Origin: an uncultured Clostridia bacterium
GTDB lineage: Bacteria > Bacillota > Clostridia > Oscillospirales > Ruminococcaceae
Assembly (NCBI GenBank): GCA_947307175.1
Contig: CAMZIK010000011.1
Span: 1-44,287 of the forward strand
Direction: 5' to 3'
Length of the DNA: 44,287 bases
In this document: positions 1 through 5,157 of the stretch, in pieces
Position numbering within the stretch: the first letter of the stretch is position 1
Layout: every line of letters begins with the position of its first letter
Position numbers and translations under genes: made by a program
Notes under the pieces: model-generated
Seen by the model: only the letters and a program-made list of their open reading frames with translations
What the model was told of the DNA's origin: nothing
Database searches by the model: none

Positions 1-42
1 ATGAGCATCATAAAAAAGTTTAGTTATCGAAAGGAGAATTGA
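1..42 (+). CDS. possible 3' tail of an upstream gene cut by the window edge
   Basis: Frame 1 is open from the first base and ends in TGA at 40-42, giving 13 residues. A ribosome binding site and the next small gene follow at once, as expected for co-transcribed genes. The first triplet happens to be ATG, so it could also be a tiny ORF. Nothing about function can be said. Confidence 0.25.
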   Translation: MSIIKKFSYRKEN

Positions 43-44
43 TT

Positions 45-137
45 ATGTTCGGTTTCACTGCACTTGTTACAACACTGATCGTAACTACCGTGGTAGGCAA
101 CGGCATTGGTTTTGCTATCGTCTGCCTTACAGAATAA
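45..137 (+). CDS. 30-aa hydrophobic small protein
   Basis: AAAGGAG lies about 9 nt before the ATG, and the frame encodes 30 residues ending in TAA. The peptide begins MFGFTALVTTLIV and is almost entirely hydrophobic with one cysteine near the end, so a single membrane helix is likely. It is one of the few plus-strand genes and lies left of the tRNA fragment, probably outside the element whose genes all face the other way. It resembles the short one-helix proteins common on clostridial mobile elements, but I cannot assign a family. Confidence 0.5.
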   Translation: MFGFTALVTTLIVTTVVGNGIGFAIVCLTE

Positions 138-263
138 TGAGATAGAAAAACGGTAATATCAGAGATCCGGAAGAAAGGAGCTTCCCGTAAACAAACAAAC
201 CTGCGGGTTGCAAAAAAGAACACCTCAGAGTAGAATGTAAATATTCAAAAAACCTTGGGAATG

Positions 264-290
264 AAAAAAGCCAAGCAAATTTGCTTGGCT
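264..290 (-). terminator. minus-strand intrinsic terminator
   Basis: A perfect 22-nt palindrome (269-290; arms AGCCAAGCAAA and TTTGCTTGGCT) is followed, reading the minus strand, by a run of T. It is downstream of the tRNA-Asn fragment and would end leftward transcription. Confidence 0.7.
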
Positions 291-310
291 AAACAAATAA
301 AATACAAAAT

Positions 311-343
311 GAAAAAGTCCGCAAGTGAAAACTTACGGACTTT
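311..343 (-). terminator. minus-strand terminator directly after the tRNA-Asn fragment
   Basis: Arms AAAGTCCG (314-321) and CGGACTTT (336-343) enclose an inner AAGT/ACTT stem. The single mismatch between the stems (C322/A335) becomes a G-U wobble on the minus strand, where the hairpin is followed by TTTTT. It starts a few bases after the tRNA 3' end and is probably the native terminator of that tRNA gene. Confidence 0.75.
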
Positions 344-346
344 CTT

Positions 347-407
347 TGGCTCCCCCAGTTGGACTCGAACCAACGACCCTGCGGTTAACAGCCGCATGCT
401 CTACCAG
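347..407 (-). tRNA. tRNA-Asn(GTT) 3' fragment; probable att site
   Basis: Reading the minus strand, one sees part of the D-loop and the D-stem 3' arm, a complete anticodon arm (stem TGCGG/CCGCA, loop CTGTTAA, anticodon GTT at 387-389), a complete T-arm (GTTGG/CCAAC), the acceptor 3' strand TGGGGGA, discriminator G and an encoded CCA ending at 347. The partner 5' acceptor strand (TCCCCCA) and the 5' half of the D-arm are absent: upstream of CTGGTAGAGC the sequence is unrelated. The gene is therefore truncated at about 407. Position next to a site-specific recombinase suggests this is the junction where an element split or copied the tRNA 3' end. Large serine recombinases do not usually use tRNA genes, so it may be a relic of another integration. 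Confidence 0.8.
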
Positions 408-525
408 TGTAGACAAGTTAACCATTATGAAACAGTAAAAGTCTATTTTCAATCGAAAGATCCCTTTTGTTGTTTATTAATATCCTTATACATATTATAT
501 ATGAAAAGCCCATTTAATTCAAGCA

Positions 526-2118
526 TTATTTTAAATATGTTCCCATCCGCCCCTCACAGAACTGCTCGTAATCCATGTTTAGCTGTATATTTATGCTATA
601 CCCCTTGCCAATCTCGATTCTGCTTATCAGCTGGGAGATTATCATCTTTTTCTGCTCTGTTGGGACAAGGTCAAATTCTTCTGCCCAACCCTTGAACTGT
701 TCATACATAGGTTTTATCTTCATCATTGCATTTTTCTTGTTATTGAGCTCTTCTTCAGTTTTCTCTATCTGCGATTCTATAGCTGCTATGTTTTGCTGTA
801 CCTTGGTCATTGCCATTGATAACTGCTCTGGGGAATAAAAGCTCTCCCCTATCAGCGTATTTGCAATTTCTTCATTGAGTTTATCATATTGTGTCCTGCA
901 CTTATTATGCTCGGCTTTAAGCTTTGTCAGCTTAGCACGGCTTTTTTCCATCTCTTTTGAGTATTCCTTGCGAAATTCAGTCTCATCAGGTGCATCACTT
1001 ATCCGTGAAAGCATATCTCTTACTACTGATAGAATCGTATTTTCTACCTTTTCTGCCGAATATACTGTCTGTCCATCGCATTCGCAAAGCTTTCTTGCCT
1101 TGTGATAACAGATATACCTCTCATAGACCTTGGTCTTTTCTATCCCATCTTTCGTTATATACTTTTCTTTATGAGCATTTGATGTGATCCTGCCACCACA
1201 GTGAGCACATACCATTATGCCTGAAAGCAATGATTTACTTTGATTTGTTAGGGTTATCTGCCTATTGGCAGCATTCTTTCTCATTCGTTGATCCAGTACA
1301 AACTGTGCTTTTTCAAATAACTGCTCATCGATAATTTGAAGTTCTTTCATATACGGTGAGACTGTTTCTCCCGATACTATGTATCCACAAGTCAGTTTGT
1401 TTCGCAGGATACGGATTATAGTGTTGGACTTGAATCTTGCCCCTGTATGAGTCCTGATACCGTGATCATTCAGATACTCCGCCAGTTTATATGACCCACA
1501 GCCTTCTTTTACGGTCTTTTCAAAGATAACGGTCACCCATTCTGCTTCCATAGGCTCGATTGCCAGGTCAAATATCTCTTTTCCTTTCTTATTAAGCCTA
1601 CCATTCTTGGCTAGTCTGTATCCAAATGGCACACCGCCACCGGTATACTGTCCTTCCAGCGTAAGTTGTTTCATTCGAGTCTTGATACGCATAGATGTCT
1701 TTTCAGATTCTCCTGACGCTTGCCAGAATCTTATGTAATTCATAAGTTTATCAACATGGCTTTCAAAGCGCTGTTCTCCTTCCTGTACACTCCAGACACG
1801 GATTCCATGTTTTACAAACCATTCGACAACGAACGGAGTTTCATCATCTATTCTGCCTATTCTGTCAAACATGAACACCAGAAGTATCTGGAACTCACTC
1901 CGAAGTGCTGCCGCTTTGAGTTCCTGAATTGCATCACGATCTGTTGCCGAGACCTTGAAACCGGATATTCCTTTTTCAAGAAACTCCTTTCCTATGGTCC
2001 AGCCCATACGCTGCGCAAACTCCCTGCATGCTTCCCTTTGCATCGGTATATCGTCTTTTGTTTTATCCACCTGTTTGGTGGTAGACACTCTGTACAAGCT
2101 ATACGCAATATTTTCCAA
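526..2118 (-). CDS. large serine recombinase (integrase/excisionase of the element)
   Basis: This 530-aa protein should integrate and excise the element by site-specific strand exchange through a covalent serine-DNA intermediate. Residues 5-16 carry the resolvase signature YSLYRVSTTKQ with the likely nucleophile Ser12. The FDRIGR block at 84-89 is the usual second catalytic segment. A recombinase domain follows in the middle (around 160-270), then a zinc ribbon near 300-345 (CAHC and a later CYH..CEC cluster) and a coiled coil to about 480. The start is TTG: the frame has a TAG immediately upstream, and GAAGGGA lies about 9 nt before. It overlaps the 59-aa gene upstream by 20 nt, implying translational coupling. 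Length and domain order are typical of clostridial element recombinases. Confidence 0.93.
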   Translation of the reverse strand: MENIAYSLYRVSTTKQVDKTKDDIPMQREACREFAQRMGWTIGKEFLEKGISGFKVSATDRDAIQELKAAALRSEFQILLVFMFDRIGRIDDETPFVVEWFVKHGIRVWSVQEGEQRFESHVDKLMNYIRFWQASGESEKTSMRIKTRMKQLTLEGQYTGGGVPFGYRLAKNGRLNKKGKEIFDLAIEPMEAEWVTVIFEKTVKEGCGSYKLAEYLNDHGIRTHTGARFKSNTIIRILRNKLTCGYIVSGETVSPYMKELQIIDEQLFEKAQFVLDQRMRKNAANRQITLTNQSKSLLSGIMVCAHCGGRITSNAHKEKYITKDGIEKTKVYERYICYHKARKLCECDGQTVYSAEKVENTILSVVRDMLSRISDAPDETEFRKEYSKEMEKSRAKLTKLKAEHNKCRTQYDKLNEEIANTLIGESFYSPEQLSMAMTKVQQNIAAIESQIEKTEEELNNKKNAMMKIKPMYEQFKGWAEEFDLVPTEQKKMIISQLISRIEIGKGYSINIQLNMDYEQFCEGRMGTYLK

Positions 2119-2278
2119 CTATATCATTCCCTTCGTCCATTGATCTAGCTGTTTTGATCCTATGTTTAAATCCCTCAAGTATGATCCACAATGCCTGTCC
2201 TTTTGCATCATTGGACGGTCCTGCAAATCCGATATTTACTTCACAGCCATTTATCGTCTTGGTATACTTTTTATCCAT
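2099..2278 (-). CDS. 59-aa protein coupled to the recombinase
   Basis: The ATG is preceded by GAAGGAGGAAATCGT, a strong ribosome binding site, and the frame overlaps the recombinase start. The product begins MDKKYTKTINGCEVNIGF and is small, mixed-charge and without a membrane segment. I do not recognise a family. Its position directly ahead of, and overlapping, a large serine recombinase suggests a regulator or directionality factor of that enzyme, but this is inference from context only. Confidence 0.7.
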   Translation of the reverse strand: MDKKYTKTINGCEVNIGFAGPSNDAKGQALWIILEGFKHRIKTARSMDEGNDIVGKYCV

Positions 2279-2299
2279 ACGATTTCCTCCTTCGACAAG

Positions 2300-2342
2300 G
2301 ATACCACATTACCTTTCATAGTGGTATCACCAATGTTGACAA
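2300..2342 (-). promoter_or_regulatory. candidate promoter with inverted-repeat operator for the recombinase pair
   Basis: On the minus strand TTGTCA (2342-2337) and TATGAA (2320-2315) are 16 nt apart. A perfect 8-bp inverted repeat, GATACCAC (2300-2307) and GTGGTATC (2321-2328), brackets the -10 box, so a bound dimer would block RNA polymerase. The -10 match is only moderate. Confidence 0.45.
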
Positions 2343-2378
2343 ACAATTTGTAATACTTTATTGCATAAACAATAAAAA

Positions 2379-2483
2379 CTATTCCTCATCGTTTTTATCT
2401 GCTTTTCCAGATGCTACACAAAGGCACATAGTCAAAACGCCCACGAAGCCTCCAGCTAAAAATCCAAGTATAAAGTATGTCAT
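2379..2483 (-). CDS. DUF3789-like 34-aa membrane peptide
   Basis: A short ORF with GGAGGG about 8 nt before its ATG. The product begins MTYFILGFLAGGFVGVLTMC and ends in a charged tail (KADKNDEE). A single N-terminal glycine-rich membrane helix with the GVLTMCL segment and a polar C-terminus matches the DUF3789 peptides often found on clostridial conjugative and mobilizable elements. Function is unknown. It lies 14 nt after the MazF-like gene and is likely co-transcribed with it. Confidence 0.75.
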   Translation of the reverse strand: MTYFILGFLAGGFVGVLTMCLCVASGKADKNDEE

Positions 2484-2497
2484 AAGTTATCCCTCCA

Positions 2498-2848
2498 TTA
2501 TTCCTTTGTATCGTAATCTACGCCCAAGCTGACCTTCAGTGCCTGATCTACCTCAAGCATTTTCATATCATCGACCGTTCCGATGTAGTCGCCAAACCTA
2601 TATCTGTCCAGAGTGAGTATCTGCTCTGCAAGAGCAGTGCTTTCAAGGAACAATCCGTAATTTCTTCCGAGTTCCACATGAGTTGGAAGCGTATTCTTGA
2701 CCATTGATGTGATCGGTATCACTATTATTGTTCTCGAACGGAGATTCCCGATGTCGTTCTGAACAACAAGAACCGGGCGATGTCCATCCTGCTCGGAACC
2801 GACTCCTTCTTCAAGCTGTGCGTAGTAGATTTGTCCTCTGCGGATCAT
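2498..2848 (-). CDS. MazF/PemK-family toxin-like protein
   Basis: The 116-aa product starts MIRRGQIYYAQLEEGVGSEQ, followed by GHRPVLVVQND and a TIIVIPITS strand. This is the MazF/PemK fold pattern: RGxIYYA, GxRPVLVVQN, and TxxVxPITS. Known family members are sequence-specific endoribonucleases. The start is the ATG at 2848, with AGGAGGG upstream and an ATGA overlap with the stop of the preceding 146-aa gene. No conventional MazE antitoxin is obvious; the overlapping upstream gene is far longer than usual antitoxins and lacks a recognisable AbrB or RHH motif. It may therefore be an orphan toxin-like housekeeping protein or be paired with that unknown gene. Confidence 0.88.
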   Translation of the reverse strand: MIRRGQIYYAQLEEGVGSEQDGHRPVLVVQNDIGNLRSRTIIVIPITSMVKNTLPTHVELGRNYGLFLESTALAEQILTLDRYRFGDYIGTVDDMKMLEVDQALKVSLGVDYDTKE

Positions 2849-3285
2849 AACGAACCCTCCTTCTTTTTTGCCAAAAAGCATTTATAATTTTCACAGTCAC
2901 GGTAGCAAAGCACTCTGTCCGTCCTCAGATCTGCCCATACGCAGTGCTGACATTTAGGTGAATCCTTTGCTTCAGGGTATCTTTCAAAAAGCATATCCAA
3001 TTCGGATTCTGTCAATTTTCTTCCATCACCAAAATCGTGGTCTCCTTCGACAAGCGTATATGCACCTATCAGTATCCATATTATTACCTGTCTCTCAGTG
3101 GTCTCGTTTATTTTGGCAAGCTGTGCAATGGTATAACCGTGATATATGAAATATGTATATGTGATAGAGATCGAAAGATCAAGATTTCTCATTCTGGAAC
3201 GAATATTTCTATCTCGTATATCATTGATCCAGTCCAGTTCAACATTTATAGGTTCCGATAAATATACTTTCTTTGTTTTTCTCAT
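2845..3285 (-). CDS. unknown 146-aa protein upstream of the MazF-like gene
   Basis: AGGAGG lies about 8 nt upstream of the ATG, and the stop overlaps the MazF start (ATGA), so the two are translationally coupled. The N-terminal half is mostly helical with a possible helix-turn-helix (around 50-75, YTIAQLAKINETTERQVIIW). The C-terminal 45 residues carry a cysteine-rich stretch (C-x2-C then C-x3-C-x4-C) that could bind zinc. I do not recognise the family. It could be the regulator or antitoxin of the MazF-like protein or a general element gene; the HTH-like segment favours DNA binding. Confidence 0.7.
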   Translation of the reverse strand: MRKTKKVYLSEPINVELDWINDIRDRNIRSRMRNLDLSISITYTYFIYHGYTIAQLAKINETTERQVIIWILIGAYTLVEGDHDFGDGRKLTESELDMLFERYPEAKDSPKCQHCVWADLRTDRVLCYRDCENYKCFLAKKKEGSL

Positions 3286-3330
3286 TGTGTTTTCCTCCTA
3301 ATTATTTAACTCAGGTTATATGTAAAATGA

Positions 3331-3361
3331 ACGGCGGTCTGTCACATGGGCAAACCGCCGT
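3331..3361 (-). repeat. GC-rich inverted repeat in the leader of the 146-aa gene
   Basis: ACGGCGGT (3331-3338) and ACCGCCGT (3354-3361) form a perfect 8-bp stem with a 15-nt loop, 46 nt upstream of the ATG at 3285. There is no U tract on the minus strand, so it may be a leader structure or an operator. Confidence 0.5.
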
Positions 3362-3721
3362 AACTTCGTTTTGCCTTCGTTTGCAGTATTTGTCCCTGAC
3401 CGCCGCTGCACCGGAACAATACAGGCGAATGGCAGCTTACCACTCTCATGGGCATCTCACCCCTCTGCGGATCGCACAGAGCCGCCCTCATTGCTGTATG
3501 CTGTGACTGGACGGAAGTATCATTGTCCTCCTGCGTTTCATCGCCCTCGGGAAGCTGTCCCGATCTTTGAGAAGATATTACTCGCTCTGCATTTGTGCGT
3601 CATTGCGTATCTCTCGGCTGGCTGTCGACCTTCTACCGACCGCAGGATTGAAGTACCTGTATTGCTGCTATTCTGTTTTCAAGATTCAGTGGAATTATTT
3701 CTTCCACTTGTATACGGAATG
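3362..3721. other. 360-bp GC-rich non-coding block, possibly structured RNA
   Basis: No credible gene is present. The block is clearly more GC-rich than its flanks and contains short hairpins: TCGGGA/TCCCGA with a 5-nt loop (3547-3563) and CTCTG/CAGAG (3463-3481). The only long open frame (plus strand, ending 3772) runs antisense into the sigma-like gene and lacks a ribosome binding site. From memory, similar GC-rich blocks recur in clostridial conjugative elements; an RNA gene, an origin or a transfer-related site are all possible. Confidence 0.45.
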
Positions 3722-3746
3722 AAAATCGCTGTTTGTAAACGATTTT
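3722..3746. terminator. weak hairpin after the sigma-like gene
   Basis: AAAATCG (3722-3728) and CGATTTT (3740-3746) flank an 11-nt loop. T follows on the plus strand and the hairpin sits 3 nt beyond the minus-strand stop at 3750. It could act weakly in both directions. Confidence 0.4.
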
Positions 3747-3749
3747 TTT

Positions 3750-4169
3750 CTATGTTTCTAAAAGTTTGTTGATTTTAGCCAAAACTCGCACATGTTTATT
3801 GTGTATATTTTGCCTGGATGTCTTTAATACAATTGCACATTCCTGCTCACTTAGATTTTTAAAATATAGCAATTGAATAAGCTCTCTTTCTTGACGCTTT
3901 AATTCTGAAATCTTTTCTACCAGTTTCTTATTGATTGATGTCTCAACAATTGAATCATCAAAATCTATGAACTCGTGGAAATTCTCATATGCATCGTCAT
4001 CACCACCTACAAGCATCGAAAACTGTATCTCATTGTTATAAAAACGAGAATCATTCTTTTCTTCTCTCCATACAGCTCTTTTGTATTCGGTAAAGACTTC
4101 ATCTGAAACTTCAACATCCACCATCTTTCCAGATATAGTGTCATAAACCTTAAGTGTCTTATTTTCCAT
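3750..4169 (-). CDS. sigma-70 region 4-like / HTH regulatory protein
   Basis: This 139-aa product has a C-terminal helix-turn-helix at about 90-135: ELKRQERELIQLLYFKNLSEQECA, then LKTSRQNIHNKHVRVLAKI. This is the region 4 pattern of ECF-like sigma factors and the small sigma-like proteins of Tn916-type elements. The N-terminal half is acidic and does not look like a full sigma region 2. GGAGG lies 8 nt before the ATG. It probably regulates element genes, but the sequence does not show whether it is a true sigma factor or a DNA-binding relative. Confidence 0.75.
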   Translation of the reverse strand: MENKTLKVYDTISGKMVDVEVSDEVFTEYKRAVWREEKNDSRFYNNEIQFSMLVGGDDDAYENFHEFIDFDDSIVETSINKKLVEKISELKRQERELIQLLYFKNLSEQECAIVLKTSRQNIHNKHVRVLAKINKLLET

Positions 4170-4219
4170 TATTTTTACCTCCGTTTTTGGTTTTCTTCTC
4201 GAATAGGCAAAAACGAAGT

Positions 4220-4267
4220 TTATGGAAATTTAGCTGTCATAGACAACCATTTTGATTGTATGAACAT
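4220..4267 (-). CDS. possible 15-residue leader peptide
   Basis: GGGAGGATAACT precedes an ATG whose frame ends after 15 codons (MFIQSKWLSMTAKFP). The ribosome binding site is far better than chance would suggest, and the ORF sits about 50 nt upstream of the sigma-like gene, where a leader peptide could control translation. The peptide has no recognisable features. Confidence 0.35.
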   Translation of the reverse strand: MFIQSKWLSMTAKFP

Positions 4268-4291
4268 AGTTATCCTCCCTGCAGAGGACAC

Positions 4292-4324
4292 AAAAAAGAG
4301 CCTGCATGACTTACACACAGACTC
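4292..4324 (-). terminator. minus-strand hairpin with U tract
   Basis: GAGCCTG (4298-4304) and CAGACTC (4318-4324) pair with one mismatch that becomes a G-U wobble on the minus strand. Six T follow on that strand (4297-4292). The structure sits upstream of the sigma-like gene and its possible leader peptide, where it could serve as an attenuator. Confidence 0.5.
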
Positions 4325-4371
4325 AGCTTGCCGAAAAAACAGGCGCACTAAAGAAAGGGTACAAGTCCAGC

Positions 4372-4396
4372 AGTTATTCGGAAAAACCGAACAACT
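4372..4396 (-). repeat. 10-bp stem hairpin in the structured interval
   Basis: The minus strand reads AGTTGTTCGG, a TTTTT loop, then CCGAATAACT. The stem is fully paired if one G-U wobble is allowed. No U tract follows. It belongs to the hairpin cluster between the zinc-ribbon and sigma-like genes. Confidence 0.5.
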
Positions 4397-4450
4397 CCAT
4401 ATTTGTATCCTCAGCCTTAATGCATATCGGCTTTGATAAATATTGAAATA

Positions 4451-4509
4451 AAAAAGGACACCGACAAGGTATACTCCTACTGTGTAGGAATATACCCTGC
4501 CGATGTCCT
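4451..4509 (-). terminator. very long intrinsic terminator-like hairpin
   Basis: Arms 4457-4481 and 4485-4509 form a 25-bp stem with a 3-nt loop. On the plus strand the stem has four C/A or A/C mismatches; read as minus-strand RNA all four become G-U wobbles. Six U follow directly (4456-4451). The strand bias of the wobbles shows the RNA is made leftward. It would end transcription from the promoter at 4974-5001 after the zinc-ribbon gene. Confidence 0.8.
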
Positions 4510-4558
4510 CCTGCAGCACTATCCGTGCCGGGTACAGTACGATCGGGTTCAGCTTGTT

Positions 4559-4642
4559 TCAGTACAAGGACTTATTATCAAGGCTCTGTTTCAGCCGGGC
4601 CTTGCATTCCGCAAACTGCTTGATCTTATTCTTTTTATGCCA
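4559..4642 (-). pseudogene. short open frame without start, possible decayed gene
   Basis: Just after the zinc-ribbon stop, the +1 frame is open for 27 codons and reads as plausible protein (KKNKIKQFAECKARLKQSLD) before a TGA. No start codon exists between the preceding stop in that frame and this segment. It could be the remnant of a small gene that began at the ATGGCA overlapping the zinc-ribbon stop and lost its frame. Chance is not excluded. Confidence 0.3.
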
Positions 4643-4835
4643 TTACAATGTCTATTACCTGATGACGGCGGCTGTGTCTTATCTTTTTTATCACAGCCCC
4701 GCATTTCGGACAGACAGCTTCTGTAACTTTGTTCTCATCCTCATATGCTTCGATAAGCTCGGAGCAGTTGGGACAATACCACTTCTGTATTTTCAGCTTA
4801 TATCTGGTGGTTTTATAAATTTCATTTCCATACAT
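4635..4835 (-). CDS. 66-aa zinc-ribbon protein
   Basis: The product begins MYGNEIYKTTRYKLKIQKWY and holds two CPxC knuckles (CPNC near residue 21 and CPKC near 43) separated by an acidic helix, a classic small zinc ribbon, followed by a basic tail KKIRHSRRHQ. The start at 4835 is chosen for AAAGGAAAAAAT just upstream; an ATG at 4868 would add 11 residues with no better site. Similar cysteine-rich small proteins are frequent in clostridial element modules. A nucleic-acid binding or regulatory role is likely but unproven. Confidence 0.75.
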   Translation of the reverse strand: MYGNEIYKTTRYKLKIQKWYCPNCSELIEAYEDENKVTEAVCPKCGAVIKKIRHSRRHQVIDIVMA

Positions 4836-4973
4836 TATTTTTTCCTTTCCAAAATAATAAATACACAAAGATCATGAGCAATTCTCATAGTGACTGTTTA
4901 ATAAACTTGAAATTCTTTTTGCGCAATAAGATCAGTTTACTACTGACAAAACATTTGTTCTGCCTTCGTATAT

Positions 4974-5001
4974 ATTATATCACATTACATCTGAATGTCA
5001 A
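4974..5001 (-). promoter_or_regulatory. sigma-A promoter for the left-end genes
   Basis: On the minus strand TTGACA (5001-4996), a 16-nt spacer and TATAAT (4979-4974), preceded by TGTGA, giving an extended -10. It lies about 140 nt upstream of the zinc-ribbon gene. The -10 context TGTGATATAAT is shared with the promoters at 28,070 and 41,506. Confidence 0.85.
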
Positions 5002-5006
5002 TAGCC

Positions 5007-5042
5007 GTTTTACCATGTGGGAGTTTTCCCGTACAGTAAAAC
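5007..5042. promoter_or_regulatory. inverted repeat directly upstream of the -35 box
   Basis: GTTTTAC (5007-5013) and GTAAAAC (5036-5042) are perfect 7-bp arms, with an inner GGGA/TCCC pair. It ends 6 nt from the -35 box, so it is a candidate operator, or a terminator-like structure after the LRR operon that ends at 5158. Confidence 0.4.
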
Positions 5043-5157
5043 ATCTGTTTTTTAATTATCGTTTGAATACACAAAAACACAAAGGATTTTTTGTGAGGTT
5101 TGTACATTCGTTTCCTTGTTTGGGGAGGTGTGTACCGTATGATATACTGGTGTCTAT

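Noticed and set aside
347..407. Complete tRNA gene
   Set aside because: The 5' acceptor strand and D-stem 5' arm are absent; the sequence upstream does not pair with the acceptor 3' strand.
255..695. 146-aa open frame on the plus strand across the tRNA fragment
   Set aside because: It runs through two terminators, a tRNA sequence and antisense to the recombinase end, with no convincing ribosome binding site.
3371..3772. 133-aa plus-strand ORF in the GC-rich block
   Set aside because: No ribosome binding site, unlikely composition, and it runs antisense into the sigma-like gene.
4220..4519. 99-aa minus-strand frame
   Set aside because: It starts inside the long hairpin and has no ribosome binding site at that start; only its last 16 codons have one.
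4433..4877. Plus-strand ORFs opposite the zinc-ribbon gene
   Set aside because: They overlap a minus-strand terminator and a good minus-strand gene, with no start signal.
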